A DNA stretch of 64,000 nucleotides from an uncultured Acetatifactor sp. (GCA_934402375.1 CAKRUB010000002.1:186001-250000), one strand, 5' to 3'; counted from the first letter of the stretch, positions 1 to 8,981 are shown. Made by a program: numbers and translations. Notes: a model not told the origin generated them from the letters alone.

Positions 1-1
1 G

Positions 2-643
2 GACATTGACTGGATCAATAACTGGAAGCAGTATTTTCACCAGTTTTACATCGACGATATTCTTGTTATTCCTTCGTGGGAGGACATCAAGCCCGAGGAC
101 AGTGCAAAGATGGTGCTCCATATTGACCCGGGAACCGCTTTCGGGACGGGAATGCATGAGACAACCCAGCTCTGCATCAGACAGCTCAAGAAATATATCA
201 CACCCGAGACGGAGCTTCTGGATGTGGGAACGGGAAGCGGCATTCTTGCCATTCTCTCGCTGATGTTCGGGGCAAAGCATGCGGTGGGAACGGATCTGGA
301 TATGTGTGCCGTGGATGCGGTGGCACAGAACTGTGAGGCAAACGGCATCGCACCGGAACAGTTTGAAATGCTGATCGGAAATATCATCACGGACAAGGCG
401 GTGCAGGACAAGGTCGGCTACGAGTGCTATGACATTGTCGTTGCAAATATTCTGGCGGATGTACTTGTTCCGCTGACGCCGGTGATCCTGAACCAGCTCA
501 AGCCCGGCGGCATCTACATCACCTCCGGCATCATAAACGACAAGGAGAAGACGGTGACGGATGCGGTGAAGGCAGCAGGCCTGAAGGTGCTCGAGGTGAC
601 TTATCAGGGCGAGTGGGTCAGCGTCACCGCGCAGAAGGTCTGA
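2..643 (+). CDS. prmA: Ribosomal protein L11 methyltransferase, 5' end missing
   Basis: The gene enters the window already open in frame 2 and ends at TGA 643; 213 codons are visible, so roughly the first third of a typical ~310-residue PrmA lies outside. The enzyme methylates ribosomal protein L11 with S-adenosylmethionine. The SAM-binding motif LLDVGTGSGILAI, the preceding DPGTAFGTGMHETT segment and the family motif VVANILADVL are all intact. It lies 22 bases ahead of rsmE, the usual partner, so the two are probably cotranscribed. I am confident of the family; the true start cannot be seen. Confidence 0.93.
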   Translation, partial: DIDWINNWKQYFHQFYIDDILVIPSWEDIKPEDSAKMVLHIDPGTAFGTGMHETTQLCIRQLKKYITPETELLDVGTGSGILAILSLMFGAKHAVGTDLDMCAVDAVAQNCEANGIAPEQFEMLIGNIITDKAVQDKVGYECYDIVVANILADVLVPLTPVILNQLKPGGIYITSGIINDKEKTVTDAVKAAGLKVLEVTYQGEWVSVTAQKV

Positions 644-665
644 GCTCTGCGGATAGGAGAAGCAT

Positions 666-1421
666 ATGTATCAGTTTTTTGTGGAGCCATGCCAGATTCA
701 TGAAAAGGATAAGCGGGTCATCATCAACGGCTCTGACGTCAACCATATCAGGAACGTACTCCGCATGAAGGTGGGCGAGGAGCTGAATGTCAGCAACGGT
801 ACGGACGGCAGGGAATACCGCTGTGCCATCGCTGAGTTTCATGAGGACGAGATTATCTGTGAGCTGCGTTTCATCAAGGAGGATCAGGTGGAGCTTCCCT
901 CGAAGGTGTATCTCTTTCAGGGACTTCCGAAGGCGGACAAGATGGAGCTCATCATCCAGAAAGCGGTGGAGCTCGGCGTATATCAGGTGATTCCGGTGGC
1001 CGTAAAGCGCTGTGTCGTCAAGCTGGATGAGAAGAAGGAAGCGTCGAAGCTCAAGCGCTGGCAGGGCATTGCGGAGGCGGCAGCGAAGCAGAGCAAGCGG
1101 GGGATCATCCCGCAGGTCACGGGCTGTATGAGCTTTCACGACGCCGTGAAAATGGCGGCGGCTATGGATGTCAGGCTGATTCCCTACGAGCTTGCCGAGG
1201 ACATGCAGAAGACCCGGGAGCTGATAGACGGCTTGAAGCCCGGGCAGGAGATCGCTATTTTCATTGGGCCGGAGGGAGGCTTTGATGACGGGGAAATCCG
1301 TGAGGCGCTCGACAACGGCATTCAGCCGGTTACACTCGGAAGAAGAATCCTGCGGACAGAGACGGCGGGAATGACGGTGCTGGCATGGATTGGCTATGTT
1401 CTGGAGGGTAGAGAGGCATAA
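666..1421 (+). CDS. rsmE: 16S rRNA m3U1498 methyltransferase RsmE
   Basis: This 251-residue protein is the normal length for RsmE, which methylates N3 of U1498 in 16S rRNA. An N-terminal PUA-like part (about 1-70) is followed by a SPOUT domain with the knot motifs IGPEGGFDDGEI (about 198-209) and LGRRILRTETA (about 225-235). The ATG at 666 follows GGATAGGAG at suitable spacing. It sits directly behind prmA in an RNA and ribosome modification run that continues into the desulfurase and thiI. Confidence 0.93.
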   Translation: MYQFFVEPCQIHEKDKRVIINGSDVNHIRNVLRMKVGEELNVSNGTDGREYRCAIAEFHEDEIICELRFIKEDQVELPSKVYLFQGLPKADKMELIIQKAVELGVYQVIPVAVKRCVVKLDEKKEASKLKRWQGIAEAAAKQSKRGIIPQVTGCMSFHDAVKMAAAMDVRLIPYELAEDMQKTRELIDGLKPGQEIAIFIGPEGGFDDGEIREALDNGIQPVTLGRRILRTETAGMTVLAWIGYVLEGREA

Positions 1422-1511
1422 GGCAGACTGGCGAAAAGAAGCGTGTGTGGCAGGCGCAGAGGCAGGGTGTCCTGCATATGTTAAGGTAGACAAATGGATG
1501 GAGGAAGTAAA

Positions 1512-2681
1512 ATGGAAGTGTATTTGGACAATTCCGCGACGACAAGGGTTTTCCCGGCGGTGGCGGAGTTGATGACAAGAATAATGTGTGAAGACTACGG
1601 AAATCCTTCCAGCCTTCATAGAAAGGGCATGGAGGCCGAAAACTATCTGCGCTATGCGAAGGAGACGCTGGCAAGACTCTTGAAGGTGAGTGAGAAGGAA
1701 ATCTTTTTTACCTCTGGCGGAACGGAATCCGACAACATGGCGCTTGTCGGATGTGCTTTTGCAAACAGTCGCAGGGGAAGGCATATTATTACGACGCAGA
1801 TCGAGCATCCGGCAGTGCTGAAAACCTGTGCCTATCTTGAGACGCAGGGATACAGGATCACATATCTGCCGGTAAACGCATGGGGGCAGATTTCACTTGA
1901 TGATCTGCGGAGGGCGATGACACCGGATACGATTCTGGTATCGATCATGCATACAAACAACGAGATCGGCGCGCTGCAGCCCATTGAGGAGGCAGGGGCA
2001 CTGATCAAGAGGATGAATCCGCAGACCCTGTTTCATGTGGATGCGGTGCAGGGCTTCGGCAAGGCAAAGATTTACCCGAAAAAGATGGGCATTGACCTGA
2101 TGTCGGCGAGCGGGCATAAGATTCACGGACCGAAGGGCATCGGACTCATGTATATCGGGGAGCGGGTAAAAATACAGCCGATCATTTACGGCGGGGGACA
2201 GCAGCTGAATCTGCGATCCGGCACGGACAATGTTCCGGGAGCCGCCGGAATGGCAAAGGCGGCGGAGCTTCTCTATGCGCATTATGATGATGACGTTGAG
2301 ACACTGTACCGCCTGAAGAGACGTTTCATGGACGGCGTCAGGGAAATAGATGGAGTCCGGATCAACGGACTGCTTCCCGGAAAGCCGGACGGAGAGGGAA
2401 CGGCGCCGCATATTGTCAGCGTGTCGGTACCGGGGGTTCGCAGCGAGGTGCTGCTGCATGCACTGGAGGAAAGCAATATTTATGTGTCGGCGGGAAGCGC
2501 CTGCTCGGCGCATAAGCCCCAGCCATCTGCCACACTGAAGGCGATCGGCGCCGACCAAATGACGAGGGAGTCCACGATCAGATTCAGTTTCTCCGTATAT
2601 ACGACGGAAGAAGAAATAGACTATACATTGCGGCAAATGTATGATAAAATTCCTATGCTGCGTCGTTACACACGCCGTTAG
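1512..2681 (+). CDS. Cysteine desulfurase partnered with ThiI (NifZ/IscS-like)
   Basis: This is a PLP-dependent class V aminotransferase-fold enzyme that removes sulfur from cysteine as an enzyme-bound persulfide. Seen: the start MEVYLDNSATT, the PLP lysine in SASGHKIHGPKG and the loop with the sulfur-accepting cysteine in SAGSACSAHKP. I chose ATG 1512 (389 residues) over the ATG at 1494 because GGAGGAAG lies just before 1512. The gene is 39 bases ahead of thiI. In Bacillus subtilis the thiI neighbour nifZ supplies sulfur directly to a ThiI lacking a rhodanese domain, and the same division of labour is inferred here rather than a role in general Fe-S assembly. Confidence 0.88.
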   Translation: MEVYLDNSATTRVFPAVAELMTRIMCEDYGNPSSLHRKGMEAENYLRYAKETLARLLKVSEKEIFFTSGGTESDNMALVGCAFANSRRGRHIITTQIEHPAVLKTCAYLETQGYRITYLPVNAWGQISLDDLRRAMTPDTILVSIMHTNNEIGALQPIEEAGALIKRMNPQTLFHVDAVQGFGKAKIYPKKMGIDLMSASGHKIHGPKGIGLMYIGERVKIQPIIYGGGQQLNLRSGTDNVPGAAGMAKAAELLYAHYDDDVETLYRLKRRFMDGVREIDGVRINGLLPGKPDGEGTAPHIVSVSVPGVRSEVLLHALEESNIYVSAGSACSAHKPQPSATLKAIGADQMTRESTIRFSFSVYTTEEEIDYTLRQMYDKIPMLRRYTRR

Positions 2682-2720
2682 ATTTGTGCCTGCGGCAAAG
2701 CCTGCAGGTTATGGAAAGGC

Positions 2721-3911
2721 ATGGATATTAGTATGTTTACAGCTTTTTTGATAAAATATGCAGAAATTGCGATCAAGGGGAAGAACCGGTATCTGTTTGA
2801 GGACGCCCTTATCCACCAGATGAAGATTGCTTTGAAAAAGTGCGAGGGAAAATTCCTGATCACGAAGACGCAGGGACGTATCTTTGTGGAGGCGGAGGGT
2901 GATTTTGACTACGAGGAGACGGTGGATGCGCTCCAGCATGTCTTCGGCATTGTGGGAATCTGTCCGATGATCTATGTCGAGGACGAGGGCTTTGAGAGGC
3001 TTTGCGAGACGGTGGTGAACTATGTCGATCAGGTTTATCCTGATAAGAATAAGACCTTCAAGGTGCATTGCAGACGTGCGCGCAAGAATTACCCCAAGGA
3101 GTCCATGGAGATTAACGCGGATCTGGGCGAGGTACTGCTGAATGCATACCCCGAGCTGAGCGTGGATGTGCATGAGCCGGAGATTCTCTTAAATGTGGAA
3201 ATCCGCGAAAAGATTTATATTTATTCCGAGATCATTCCCGGTCCCGGCGGAATGCCGGTGGGAACGGGAGGAAAGGCAATGCTGCTTCTGTCCGGCGGAA
3301 TCGATTCCCCGGTGGCGGGCTATATGATTGCCAAGAGAGGCGTAAAGATTGATGCGGTTTACTTCCATGCGCCGCCCTATACCAGTGAGCGCGCAAAGCA
3401 GAAGGTGGTCGATCTTGCGAGAATCGTTTCTAAATACACGGGGCCGATTTATCTGCATGTTATCAATTTTACCGACATCCAGCTCTATATTTACGAAAAG
3501 TGTCCGCATGAGGAACTGACAATTATCATGCGCCGCTATATGATGCGGATTGCGGAGCACATTGCAAAGGAGACGGGATGTCTCGGACTGATCACGGGAG
3601 AGAGTCTCGGACAGGTGGCATCCCAGACGATGGGATCGCTGGTTGCGACCAACGAGGTCTGTGAACTGCCGGTATACCGTCCGCTGATCGGATTTGACAA
3701 GGAAGAAATCGTTACTGTCTCCAAAAAGATCGATACCTTTGAGACATCGATCCTGCCCTTTGAGGATTGCTGCACCATCTTTGTGGCAAAGCATCCCGTG
3801 ACGAAGCCGAACCTGAATATTATCCGGAAGCATGAGCATAATCTGGATGAGAAAATCGAAGAGCTGGTAAAGACAGCGCTCGAGACAGATGAACTGATCA
3901 TAGTAGAGTAA
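2721..3911 (+). CDS. thiI: tRNA 4-thiouridine synthase ThiI, rhodanese-less form
   Basis: ThiI makes 4-thiouridine at position 8 of tRNA, and in some organisms also serves thiamine thiazole synthesis. The 396-residue protein has the N-terminal ferredoxin-like/THUMP region (to about 165) and a PP-loop adenylation motif LLSGGIDSPVAGYM (about 188-201). The conserved cysteine region reads EDCCTIFVAKHP. It ends there, so the C-terminal rhodanese domain of the E. coli enzyme (~480 residues) is absent, as in Bacillus. This makes the adjacent upstream desulfurase the likely direct sulfur donor. ATG 2721 or 2733 could be the start. Confidence 0.92.
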   Translation: MDISMFTAFLIKYAEIAIKGKNRYLFEDALIHQMKIALKKCEGKFLITKTQGRIFVEAEGDFDYEETVDALQHVFGIVGICPMIYVEDEGFERLCETVVNYVDQVYPDKNKTFKVHCRRARKNYPKESMEINADLGEVLLNAYPELSVDVHEPEILLNVEIREKIYIYSEIIPGPGGMPVGTGGKAMLLLSGGIDSPVAGYMIAKRGVKIDAVYFHAPPYTSERAKQKVVDLARIVSKYTGPIYLHVINFTDIQLYIYEKCPHEELTIIMRRYMMRIAEHIAKETGCLGLITGESLGQVASQTMGSLVATNEVCELPVYRPLIGFDKEEIVTVSKKIDTFETSILPFEDCCTIFVAKHPVTKPNLNIIRKHEHNLDEKIEELVKTALETDELIIVE

Positions 3912-3924
3912 GTAAAGAAAGACA

Positions 3925-3967
3925 AAAAGAAAGCTCCAAAGTGATTGCGTCCTTCGGAGCTTTTCTT
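3925..3967. terminator. Hairpin terminator between thiI and the convergent HPr-like gene
   Basis: An AAAGCTCC arm pairs with GGAGCTTTT, followed by TTCTTATT on the plus strand. An A-rich stretch on the other side gives the minus strand a T-run too, so it probably works for both convergent genes. Confidence 0.75.
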
Positions 3968-4004
3968 ATTTTCTGTTTTGGTTCCGGTACTATGTACCGC
4001 AGAA

Positions 4005-4235
4005 TTAAACGATGTAAGGCTTCAGAACGTTCAGAACTTCCTCAGCGCCATCCTCTGCATGAATGTTCAGATCGATAGGCTTGGAAAGATCCAGACTGAA
4101 GATACCCATAATGGACTTTGCATCAATAACGTATCTGCCGGATACAAGGTCGAAATCATAATCAAACTTTGTGATATCATTTACAAAGGATTTTACTTTG
4201 TCAATGGAATTTAAAGAAATCTGTACTGTCTTCAT
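4005..4235 (-). CDS. HPr-like protein without the phosphorylated histidine
   Basis: This 76-residue protein matches the HPr fold pattern. AKSIMGIFSLDLSKPI (about 39-54) corresponds to the Ser46 region of phosphocarrier HPr. The GIHARPA-like loop that carries catalytic His15 is replaced by a shortened NSIDKVKS stretch with no histidine, so it cannot relay PTS phosphate. A start at 4235 is fixed by TAAGGAGG eight bases upstream. A complete canonical HPr is present at 53958. I infer a regulatory, Crh-like role or a protein-interaction role. The serine is retained, but whether HPr kinase recognises it is unknown. Confidence 0.72.
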   Translation of the reverse strand: MKTVQISLNSIDKVKSFVNDITKFDYDFDLVSGRYVIDAKSIMGIFSLDLSKPIDLNIHAEDGAEEVLNVLKPYIV

Positions 4236-4275
4236 GGCTTTTACCTCCTTAATCGGTGTCATACCTTCTGCTTAC

Positions 4276-4304
4276 ATATTAAGGGCAAAGGGAATAAAAG
4301 TCAA
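4276..4304 (-). promoter_or_regulatory. Sigma-A-type promoter of the HPr-like gene
   Basis: Read on the minus strand, TTGACT (4304-4299) and TAATAT (4281-4276) are separated by 17 bases and lie about 40 bases ahead of the gene's start. This gives the HPr-like gene its own transcription unit, divergent from mtaB. Confidence 0.7.
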
Positions 4305-4337
4305 GGATAAAACAATACAAAAATAGCGAGGAATCAT

Positions 4338-5735
4338 ATGAAAAGTGTAGCATTACACAATCTGGGCTGCAAGGTAAATTCCTATGAGATAGAAGTTATG
4401 CAGCAAAAGCTACAAGAAAGCGGATATAGCATTGTGCCATTTGACAGCATGGCGGACATTTATATTGTGAATACCTGCACGGTGACAAACATAGCGGACA
4501 GAAAGAGCAGACAGATGCTGCACCGGGCGAAGCAGCTGAACCCGAAGGCGGTTGTCGTCGCTGTCGGCTGCTATGTCCAGACCGGAAGAGAGGCTCTTGA
4601 AAAGGATGAGAGTATAGACCTTTGTGTCGGCAATAACCGCAAGAAGGACATTGTGGACATCCTCGAGGAGTATTTTAAAGAGCATCCGACGGAGAAGGGC
4701 GCAGCGTCCGGAGAGAAGGCGCAGGAGACTCCGGCGGACAAGACTCTCTGCGGTACGACGATTCTGGACATCAACCACACCGACGAGTATGAGGAGATGC
4801 AGCTTCACCAGACAGCGGAGCACACGCGGGCTTACATTAAGATTCAGGACGGCTGCAATCAGTTCTGCACCTACTGCGCGATCCCCTATGCCAGAGGCAG
4901 GGTGCGCAGCCGGAGGGCGGAGGATGTCATGGCGGAGGTGCGCGGCATGGTCGCTGCGGGCTTTAAGGAAATCGTTCTGACAGGCATCCATATCAGCTCC
5001 TATGGGCTGGACTTTGAGAATAGAAATTACACCGGAACCAGCAGGCTGATCGAGCTTACGGAGCAGCTTCACGGGATAGAAGGACTGGAGAGGATACGTC
5101 TCGGCTCCCTCGAACCGAGGATTATCACCGGGGATACGGCGAAGCGGCTGGCAGCCCTTCCGAAGCTCTGTCCTCATTTCCACCTGTCGCTGCAGAGCGG
5201 CTGTGATGCAACGCTGCGGCGCATGAACAGACATTATACCACAGAGGAATATGCGGAGAGCGTGGCGCTGCTCAGAAGTGTATTTGAACATCCGGCGATC
5301 ACGACGGATGTCATCGTCGGCTTCCCGGGCGAGACGGAGGAGGAGTTCGACAGGACAAAGGCTTTTCTGGATGGGATCGGCTTCTTTGAAATGCATATCT
5401 TCAAATATTCCAAGCGCGCGGGAACCAGGGCGGCGGTCATGCCGGATCAGGTGTCAAATCTGCTGAAAACAGAGCGCAGCGATGAACTGTTTGCGCTGGA
5501 GCAGAAGCATTCCGTCGAATTCCGTGCTTACTATGTCGGCAGGGAGGTCGAAGTACTGCTGGAGGAAGAGAAAGAGGTAGACGGAGTGCGCTATATGCTG
5601 GGACATACAAGCGCCTATGTCAAGGTGGCGGTTCCGGTGGACGGACGCGCCGGCGAGTTGCAGAGCAACCGGCTTGTCCGCTGCATGGTACAGGGCTTTC
5701 TCACGGATGAGATCCTGCTTGGGGAGCAGTATTGA
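4338..5735 (+). CDS. mtaB: tRNA t6A37 methylthiotransferase MtaB
   Basis: This radical-SAM methylthiotransferase converts t6A to ms2t6A at tRNA position 37. The 465-residue protein has an N-terminal UPF0004 domain with cluster cysteines (LGCKVNSYE, NTCTVTN, VGCYVQ). The radical-SAM motif is CNQFCTYC (about 173-180), followed by PYARGR, and a C-terminal TRAM region is present. NTCTVTN and the LGCKVN opening favour MtaB over MiaB or RimO. The ATG follows GCGAGGAATCAT. The sequence turns sharply AT-rich immediately after its stop. Confidence 0.92.
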   Translation: MKSVALHNLGCKVNSYEIEVMQQKLQESGYSIVPFDSMADIYIVNTCTVTNIADRKSRQMLHRAKQLNPKAVVVAVGCYVQTGREALEKDESIDLCVGNNRKKDIVDILEEYFKEHPTEKGAASGEKAQETPADKTLCGTTILDINHTDEYEEMQLHQTAEHTRAYIKIQDGCNQFCTYCAIPYARGRVRSRRAEDVMAEVRGMVAAGFKEIVLTGIHISSYGLDFENRNYTGTSRLIELTEQLHGIEGLERIRLGSLEPRIITGDTAKRLAALPKLCPHFHLSLQSGCDATLRRMNRHYTTEEYAESVALLRSVFEHPAITTDVIVGFPGETEEEFDRTKAFLDGIGFFEMHIFKYSKRAGTRAAVMPDQVSNLLKTERSDELFALEQKHSVEFRAYYVGREVEVLLEEEKEVDGVRYMLGHTSAYVKVAVPVDGRAGELQSNRLVRCMVQGFLTDEILLGEQY

Positions 5736-5879
5736 CAGGTAAAAATATTTCGCAATAAATTTTGCTCATTTTAATATTACATATTCGTAAGTAGCAAAAA
5801 GAATATGGTAAAAATAGAATCGGATATCAAAGCATTACTGCGAAACATAGTACACATCAAGACAATTTGGGAGGGAAAA

Positions 5880-6686
5880 ATGATTGATGTTAATCAGATT
5901 GTAAAGCAATATAGAGTGAAACAGCAATCACAGAAATGGTTGAAAAATCTGTTTCACGCGGAATTTAAAACAGTAGCTGCTGTACAAGGAATCAGTTTCC
6001 ACATCGCCGAGGGAGAAATGGTTGGACTTATTGGGTTGAATGGTGCGGGGAAAACCACTACCTTGAAAATGTTGGCAGGACTAATTCATCCATCAGAAGG
6101 AACCATTAAGGTTAATGGTTTTACTCCTAAAGAACTCAAAAAGGAGTATCTTAAAGAGATTGGTTTAGTTATGGGAAATAAAAGTCAGTTATGGTGGGAT
6201 ATATCAGCCTATGCCTCTTTTGAACTAGAAGGAGCAATTTACGGATTGGAAGATAATGAAATAAAGCAGAGAATCGATACACTTGCTAATATTCTTGATG
6301 TCACAGATTTGCTGAAGACACCGGTTAGAAAACTGTCTTTAGGCGAAAGAATGAAGATGGAATTGATACTTGTCCTTTTGCACAATCCGTCAATTCTCTT
6401 CTTAGATGAACCTACAATCGGATTAGATATTCTTTCACAGAAAAAGTTAAGGGACTTTATCCGATTGTATAATAAAGAACATGCGGCCACTATGATTATT
6501 ACAAGCCATAACATGCGAGATGTGGAAGAACTGTGTGACAGAGTAATTGTTATTGATCAGGGAACGATTATCTACGATGGGTCAATTGAGAATCTCAAAT
6601 CATACAACCAGAAGAATGATGAGAATGAATCAGACAATTTCGAAGAAATTGTAGCAAATTTGCTCGAAAGCGGTCATGCAATATGA
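5880..6686 (+). CDS. ABC transporter ATPase, ABC-2 exporter type
   Basis: The 268-residue nucleotide-binding protein has Walker A GLNGAGKTT (about 52-60), signature LSLGERMKME and Walker B ILFLDEPTIGLD followed by the switch histidine in ITSHNMRDVEEL. I chose ATG 5880 because GGGAGGGAAAAA precedes it; the frame stays open upstream to 5805 without a ribosome site. The stop overlaps the start of the next permease (ATGA). Together with the two permeases it forms a complete three-gene exporter of the uncharacterised COG4586/4587/3694 type. Its substrate may be the product of the adjacent YcaO system, by analogy with SagGHI-type exporters. Base composition is much more AT-rich than in mtaB. Confidence 0.88.
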   Translation: MIDVNQIVKQYRVKQQSQKWLKNLFHAEFKTVAAVQGISFHIAEGEMVGLIGLNGAGKTTTLKMLAGLIHPSEGTIKVNGFTPKELKKEYLKEIGLVMGNKSQLWWDISAYASFELEGAIYGLEDNEIKQRIDTLANILDVTDLLKTPVRKLSLGERMKMELILVLLHNPSILFLDEPTIGLDILSQKKLRDFIRLYNKEHAATMIITSHNMRDVEELCDRVIVIDQGTIIYDGSIENLKSYNQKNDENESDNFEEIVANLLESGHAI

Positions 6687-7477
6687 GAACACTAAAGGCC
6701 GCTACTAAAATCAAAAAACATGAGTTTATTGCCTATCGCAGCAATGTTTACCTAAACTTCCTATTTGGATGCGTACCGCTCTTTTTCTCCATATTGTTGT
6801 GGAAAGCCATTTATGGTTCGAATACAGATGTAATTGGCGGATATTCATACAAGCAGATAATTACTTATTATGTTATTGCATTTCTTCTGTCTCAAATCAT
6901 TAATGTCAGAGAAACTACAGTAGAAATGTCAGAGATGATTCAAAGTGGTAATATACATAACTACATGCTGAAGCCAATTGGATTTTTTTCCTTGAATTTC
7001 AAGTTGTTTTTGGCAGAAAAACTGGTTTTTTTTCTGAACATTTTTATTCCATATAGTGTGTTTTGCTTGTTAATTCATCAATACATTTTTGTGAATGTGA
7101 AAAGTATTCCGTTCTTTGTTCTTTCGATTTGGTTAGCGTTTATCCTAAAATATATAATAGGATGTATTTTGGGACTTTTAACAACCTGGGTAGAGGAAAT
7201 ATCCGGACTGTTAGATTTCTGGGACAATATTGAAAATTTCTTTTCGGGTGGATTGCTACCTTTATCAATTTTCCCAGTACCATTATATAGGGTTGTTTCC
7301 TTTTTGCCATTTAAATACTTTTTGTTTGTCCCGATTGATATTTACATGGGAGAAATGCAAATAAGAGAGGTTGTTGTTGCGCTAACAATTCAAATCGCTT
7401 GGATAGTTATACTTGGACTACTTTTACACATAATCAAGTTAAAAGCATATAAAAAATATTCAGGCTATGGAACTTGA
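6683..7477 (+). CDS. ABC-2 family transporter permease, first subunit
   Basis: The 264-residue protein has about six hydrophobic segments. A short basic N-terminus (KIKKHEFIAYRSNVYLNF) is typical of ABC-2-like permeases paired in COG4587/COG3694 systems. Its ATG overlaps the ATPase stop by four bases, which implies translational coupling. It shares the AT-rich composition of the island. No substrate can be read from the sequence. Confidence 0.8.
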   Translation: MRTLKAATKIKKHEFIAYRSNVYLNFLFGCVPLFFSILLWKAIYGSNTDVIGGYSYKQIITYYVIAFLLSQIINVRETTVEMSEMIQSGNIHNYMLKPIGFFSLNFKLFLAEKLVFFLNIFIPYSVFCLLIHQYIFVNVKSIPFFVLSIWLAFILKYIIGCILGLLTTWVEEISGLLDFWDNIENFFSGGLLPLSIFPVPLYRVVSFLPFKYFLFVPIDIYMGEMQIREVVVALTIQIAWIVILGLLLHIIKLKAYKKYSGYGT

Positions 7478-7493
7478 ATAGAGAAGGTGGTTT

Positions 7494-8291
7494 ATGAGAT
7501 ATTTGAAATTATATTGGAATTTTCTGAAAAACTGCATCAAACGCGAAATACTGTACCGGTTTAATTTTTTTGTTAATATTTTAACCGTCGTGTTTGGATA
7601 TGTTGCAAACATTCTGTTTTACTTCTTTGTATATAATTCCGGCATAGAGAGTATATCTGGCTGGAGTGTATATCAAGTTTATGTACTGTTGGCTACGGTA
7701 TGGATTGTCGATTCGCTCTTTGGTGGAGTGTTTTTCTTTAATTTAATCAGAATTCCAATGAAAGTTAAGAACTATGAACTCGATGGACTGTTAACGAAAC
7801 CTGTTAATCCAGTCTTTATGTTGGCTCTTAGGCAGTTCAATCTCGGATTGTTTTCCGGCGTGTTCTTTGGAATTGGTTTCCTAATCTATGCCATCAAAAA
7901 AGGCGGCTTATTTGTTGGGGTTGGAGAAGTCCTTGGATATATACTGTTAGTTTTATGTGCAGTATTGCTTCTTTTCTGCGTTCTATTCATCATGGTCACA
8001 TTTTCTTTGAAATTTGTGCGAATACAGGGACTAATCCAAATGTTTTGGACGCTGATGGAAGTCGGAAAAAATCCACATTCAATTTATCCAACCGCATTGA
8101 AAAGTATTTTTACTTTCCTTATTCCAGCGATTATAATCTACAATTTTCCATCTCAGTTTTTGATTAACGATCATTTCCTTGAGAATATGAACAATGGAAT
8201 CACAATATTGATAGCAATCTTGATTACGGTGTTATGGCTATTTATCGCTATTTGGTATTTCAAGAAATCATTGAAATATTATTATAACTGA
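7494..8291 (+). CDS. ABC-2 family transporter permease, second subunit
   Basis: The 265-residue polytopic protein begins MRYLKLYWNFLKNCIKREILYR, a cytoplasmic amphipathic start common to this permease family, and has about six membrane segments ending in a lysine-rich tail. It lies 16 bases after the first permease with AGAAGGTGG before the ATG. It completes the heterodimeric membrane part of the exporter. The YcaO remnant begins 12 bases after its stop. Confidence 0.8.
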   Translation: MRYLKLYWNFLKNCIKREILYRFNFFVNILTVVFGYVANILFYFFVYNSGIESISGWSVYQVYVLLATVWIVDSLFGGVFFFNLIRIPMKVKNYELDGLLTKPVNPVFMLALRQFNLGLFSGVFFGIGFLIYAIKKGGLFVGVGEVLGYILLVLCAVLLLFCVLFIMVTFSLKFVRIQGLIQMFWTLMEVGKNPHSIYPTALKSIFTFLIPAIIIYNFPSQFLINDHFLENMNNGITILIAILITVLWLFIAIWYFKKSLKYYYN

Positions 8292-8303
8292 AAAAGAGGG
8301 AAA

Positions 8304-8981
8304 ATGCACATGAGTAGAAAAGACGTCGCACCGCGAGAAACCATAAATCGAATCGAACAGATATTGCGAGAGATAGGCCTATCATACGCGATTACTTCTG
8401 AAAACAATAATTGCGGAATGTTTTTCTCGGTCAGGGTAGAAATACAGGATAACGGTAGCATCATAGGTACAAATGGAAAGGGAATGACGCGTGAACTCGC
8501 GTTAGCGAGTGGGTTGGCCGAATTGATGGAACGACTGCAAAGCAGGAATGGTATGAAATTCTGGTATTCCACAAAAGACTATCCAGAAAGGGCGTTTGTT
8601 CATGAGTATGTATCAGATGCTACTATAGACGAGTCGATTAAATGCGATTTTGATGAATTTGGCAATTCTGAATTATGGCGGTACAGGATTGATTATTTAG
8701 ACACAAAAAGCAGTTCTATTATATCTGTGCCTAATAGACTTGTGGATAACTTGAAAAAAATGAAAGAAAATGTGAAAAAGAACGAATTTCCTAAAATAGC
8801 AGGCTATAAAATCAATTTACCTTTCGGCGCTGCTTGGGGAGCTTTGTACTTGAATTTTCAACTTAAATGCGGTAAGATAAGGGATAACCGAGGCATTTTG
8901 ACATGGAGGAAGGCAGGAACGAGGGGAAGTTATGCAGGACTTAGGAAATACACAATACTTCAAGGTAGAGACAGAACCTGA
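8304..8981 (+). pseudogene. YcaO-domain protein, truncated remnant
   Basis: YcaO enzymes use ATP to activate peptide backbone amides, making azolines or thioamides in ribosomally made peptides. The N-terminal half is recognisable: SRKDVAPRETINRIE, the loop IGTNGKGMTREL and the ATP/Mg helix ALASGLAELMERLQSR (about 65-80). A complete YcaO should continue with a second helix of NG-x-AxGN...E-ER type; here the match stops near codon 180. The frame then runs through unrelated sequence and into the first 50 bases of ireB. It is therefore read as a 3'-truncated gene, probably inactive. The start is ATG 8304 or 8310 behind GAGGG. It follows the exporter closely in the same AT-rich block. Confidence 0.65.

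Noticed and set aside
624..1808. Long minus-strand frames opposite rsmE and the desulfurase (and similar ones opposite trhP, uvrB, uvrA)
   Set aside because: These are antisense shadows of high-GC genes: no ribosome sites, no family motifs, and they cover well-supported plus-strand genes.
5732..5760. Promoter TTGACA at the mtaB stop for the exporter genes
   Set aside because: The -35 is perfect, but the best -10 at 16-18 spacing (AATAAA/ATAAAT) is poor, so I do not list it as a feature.
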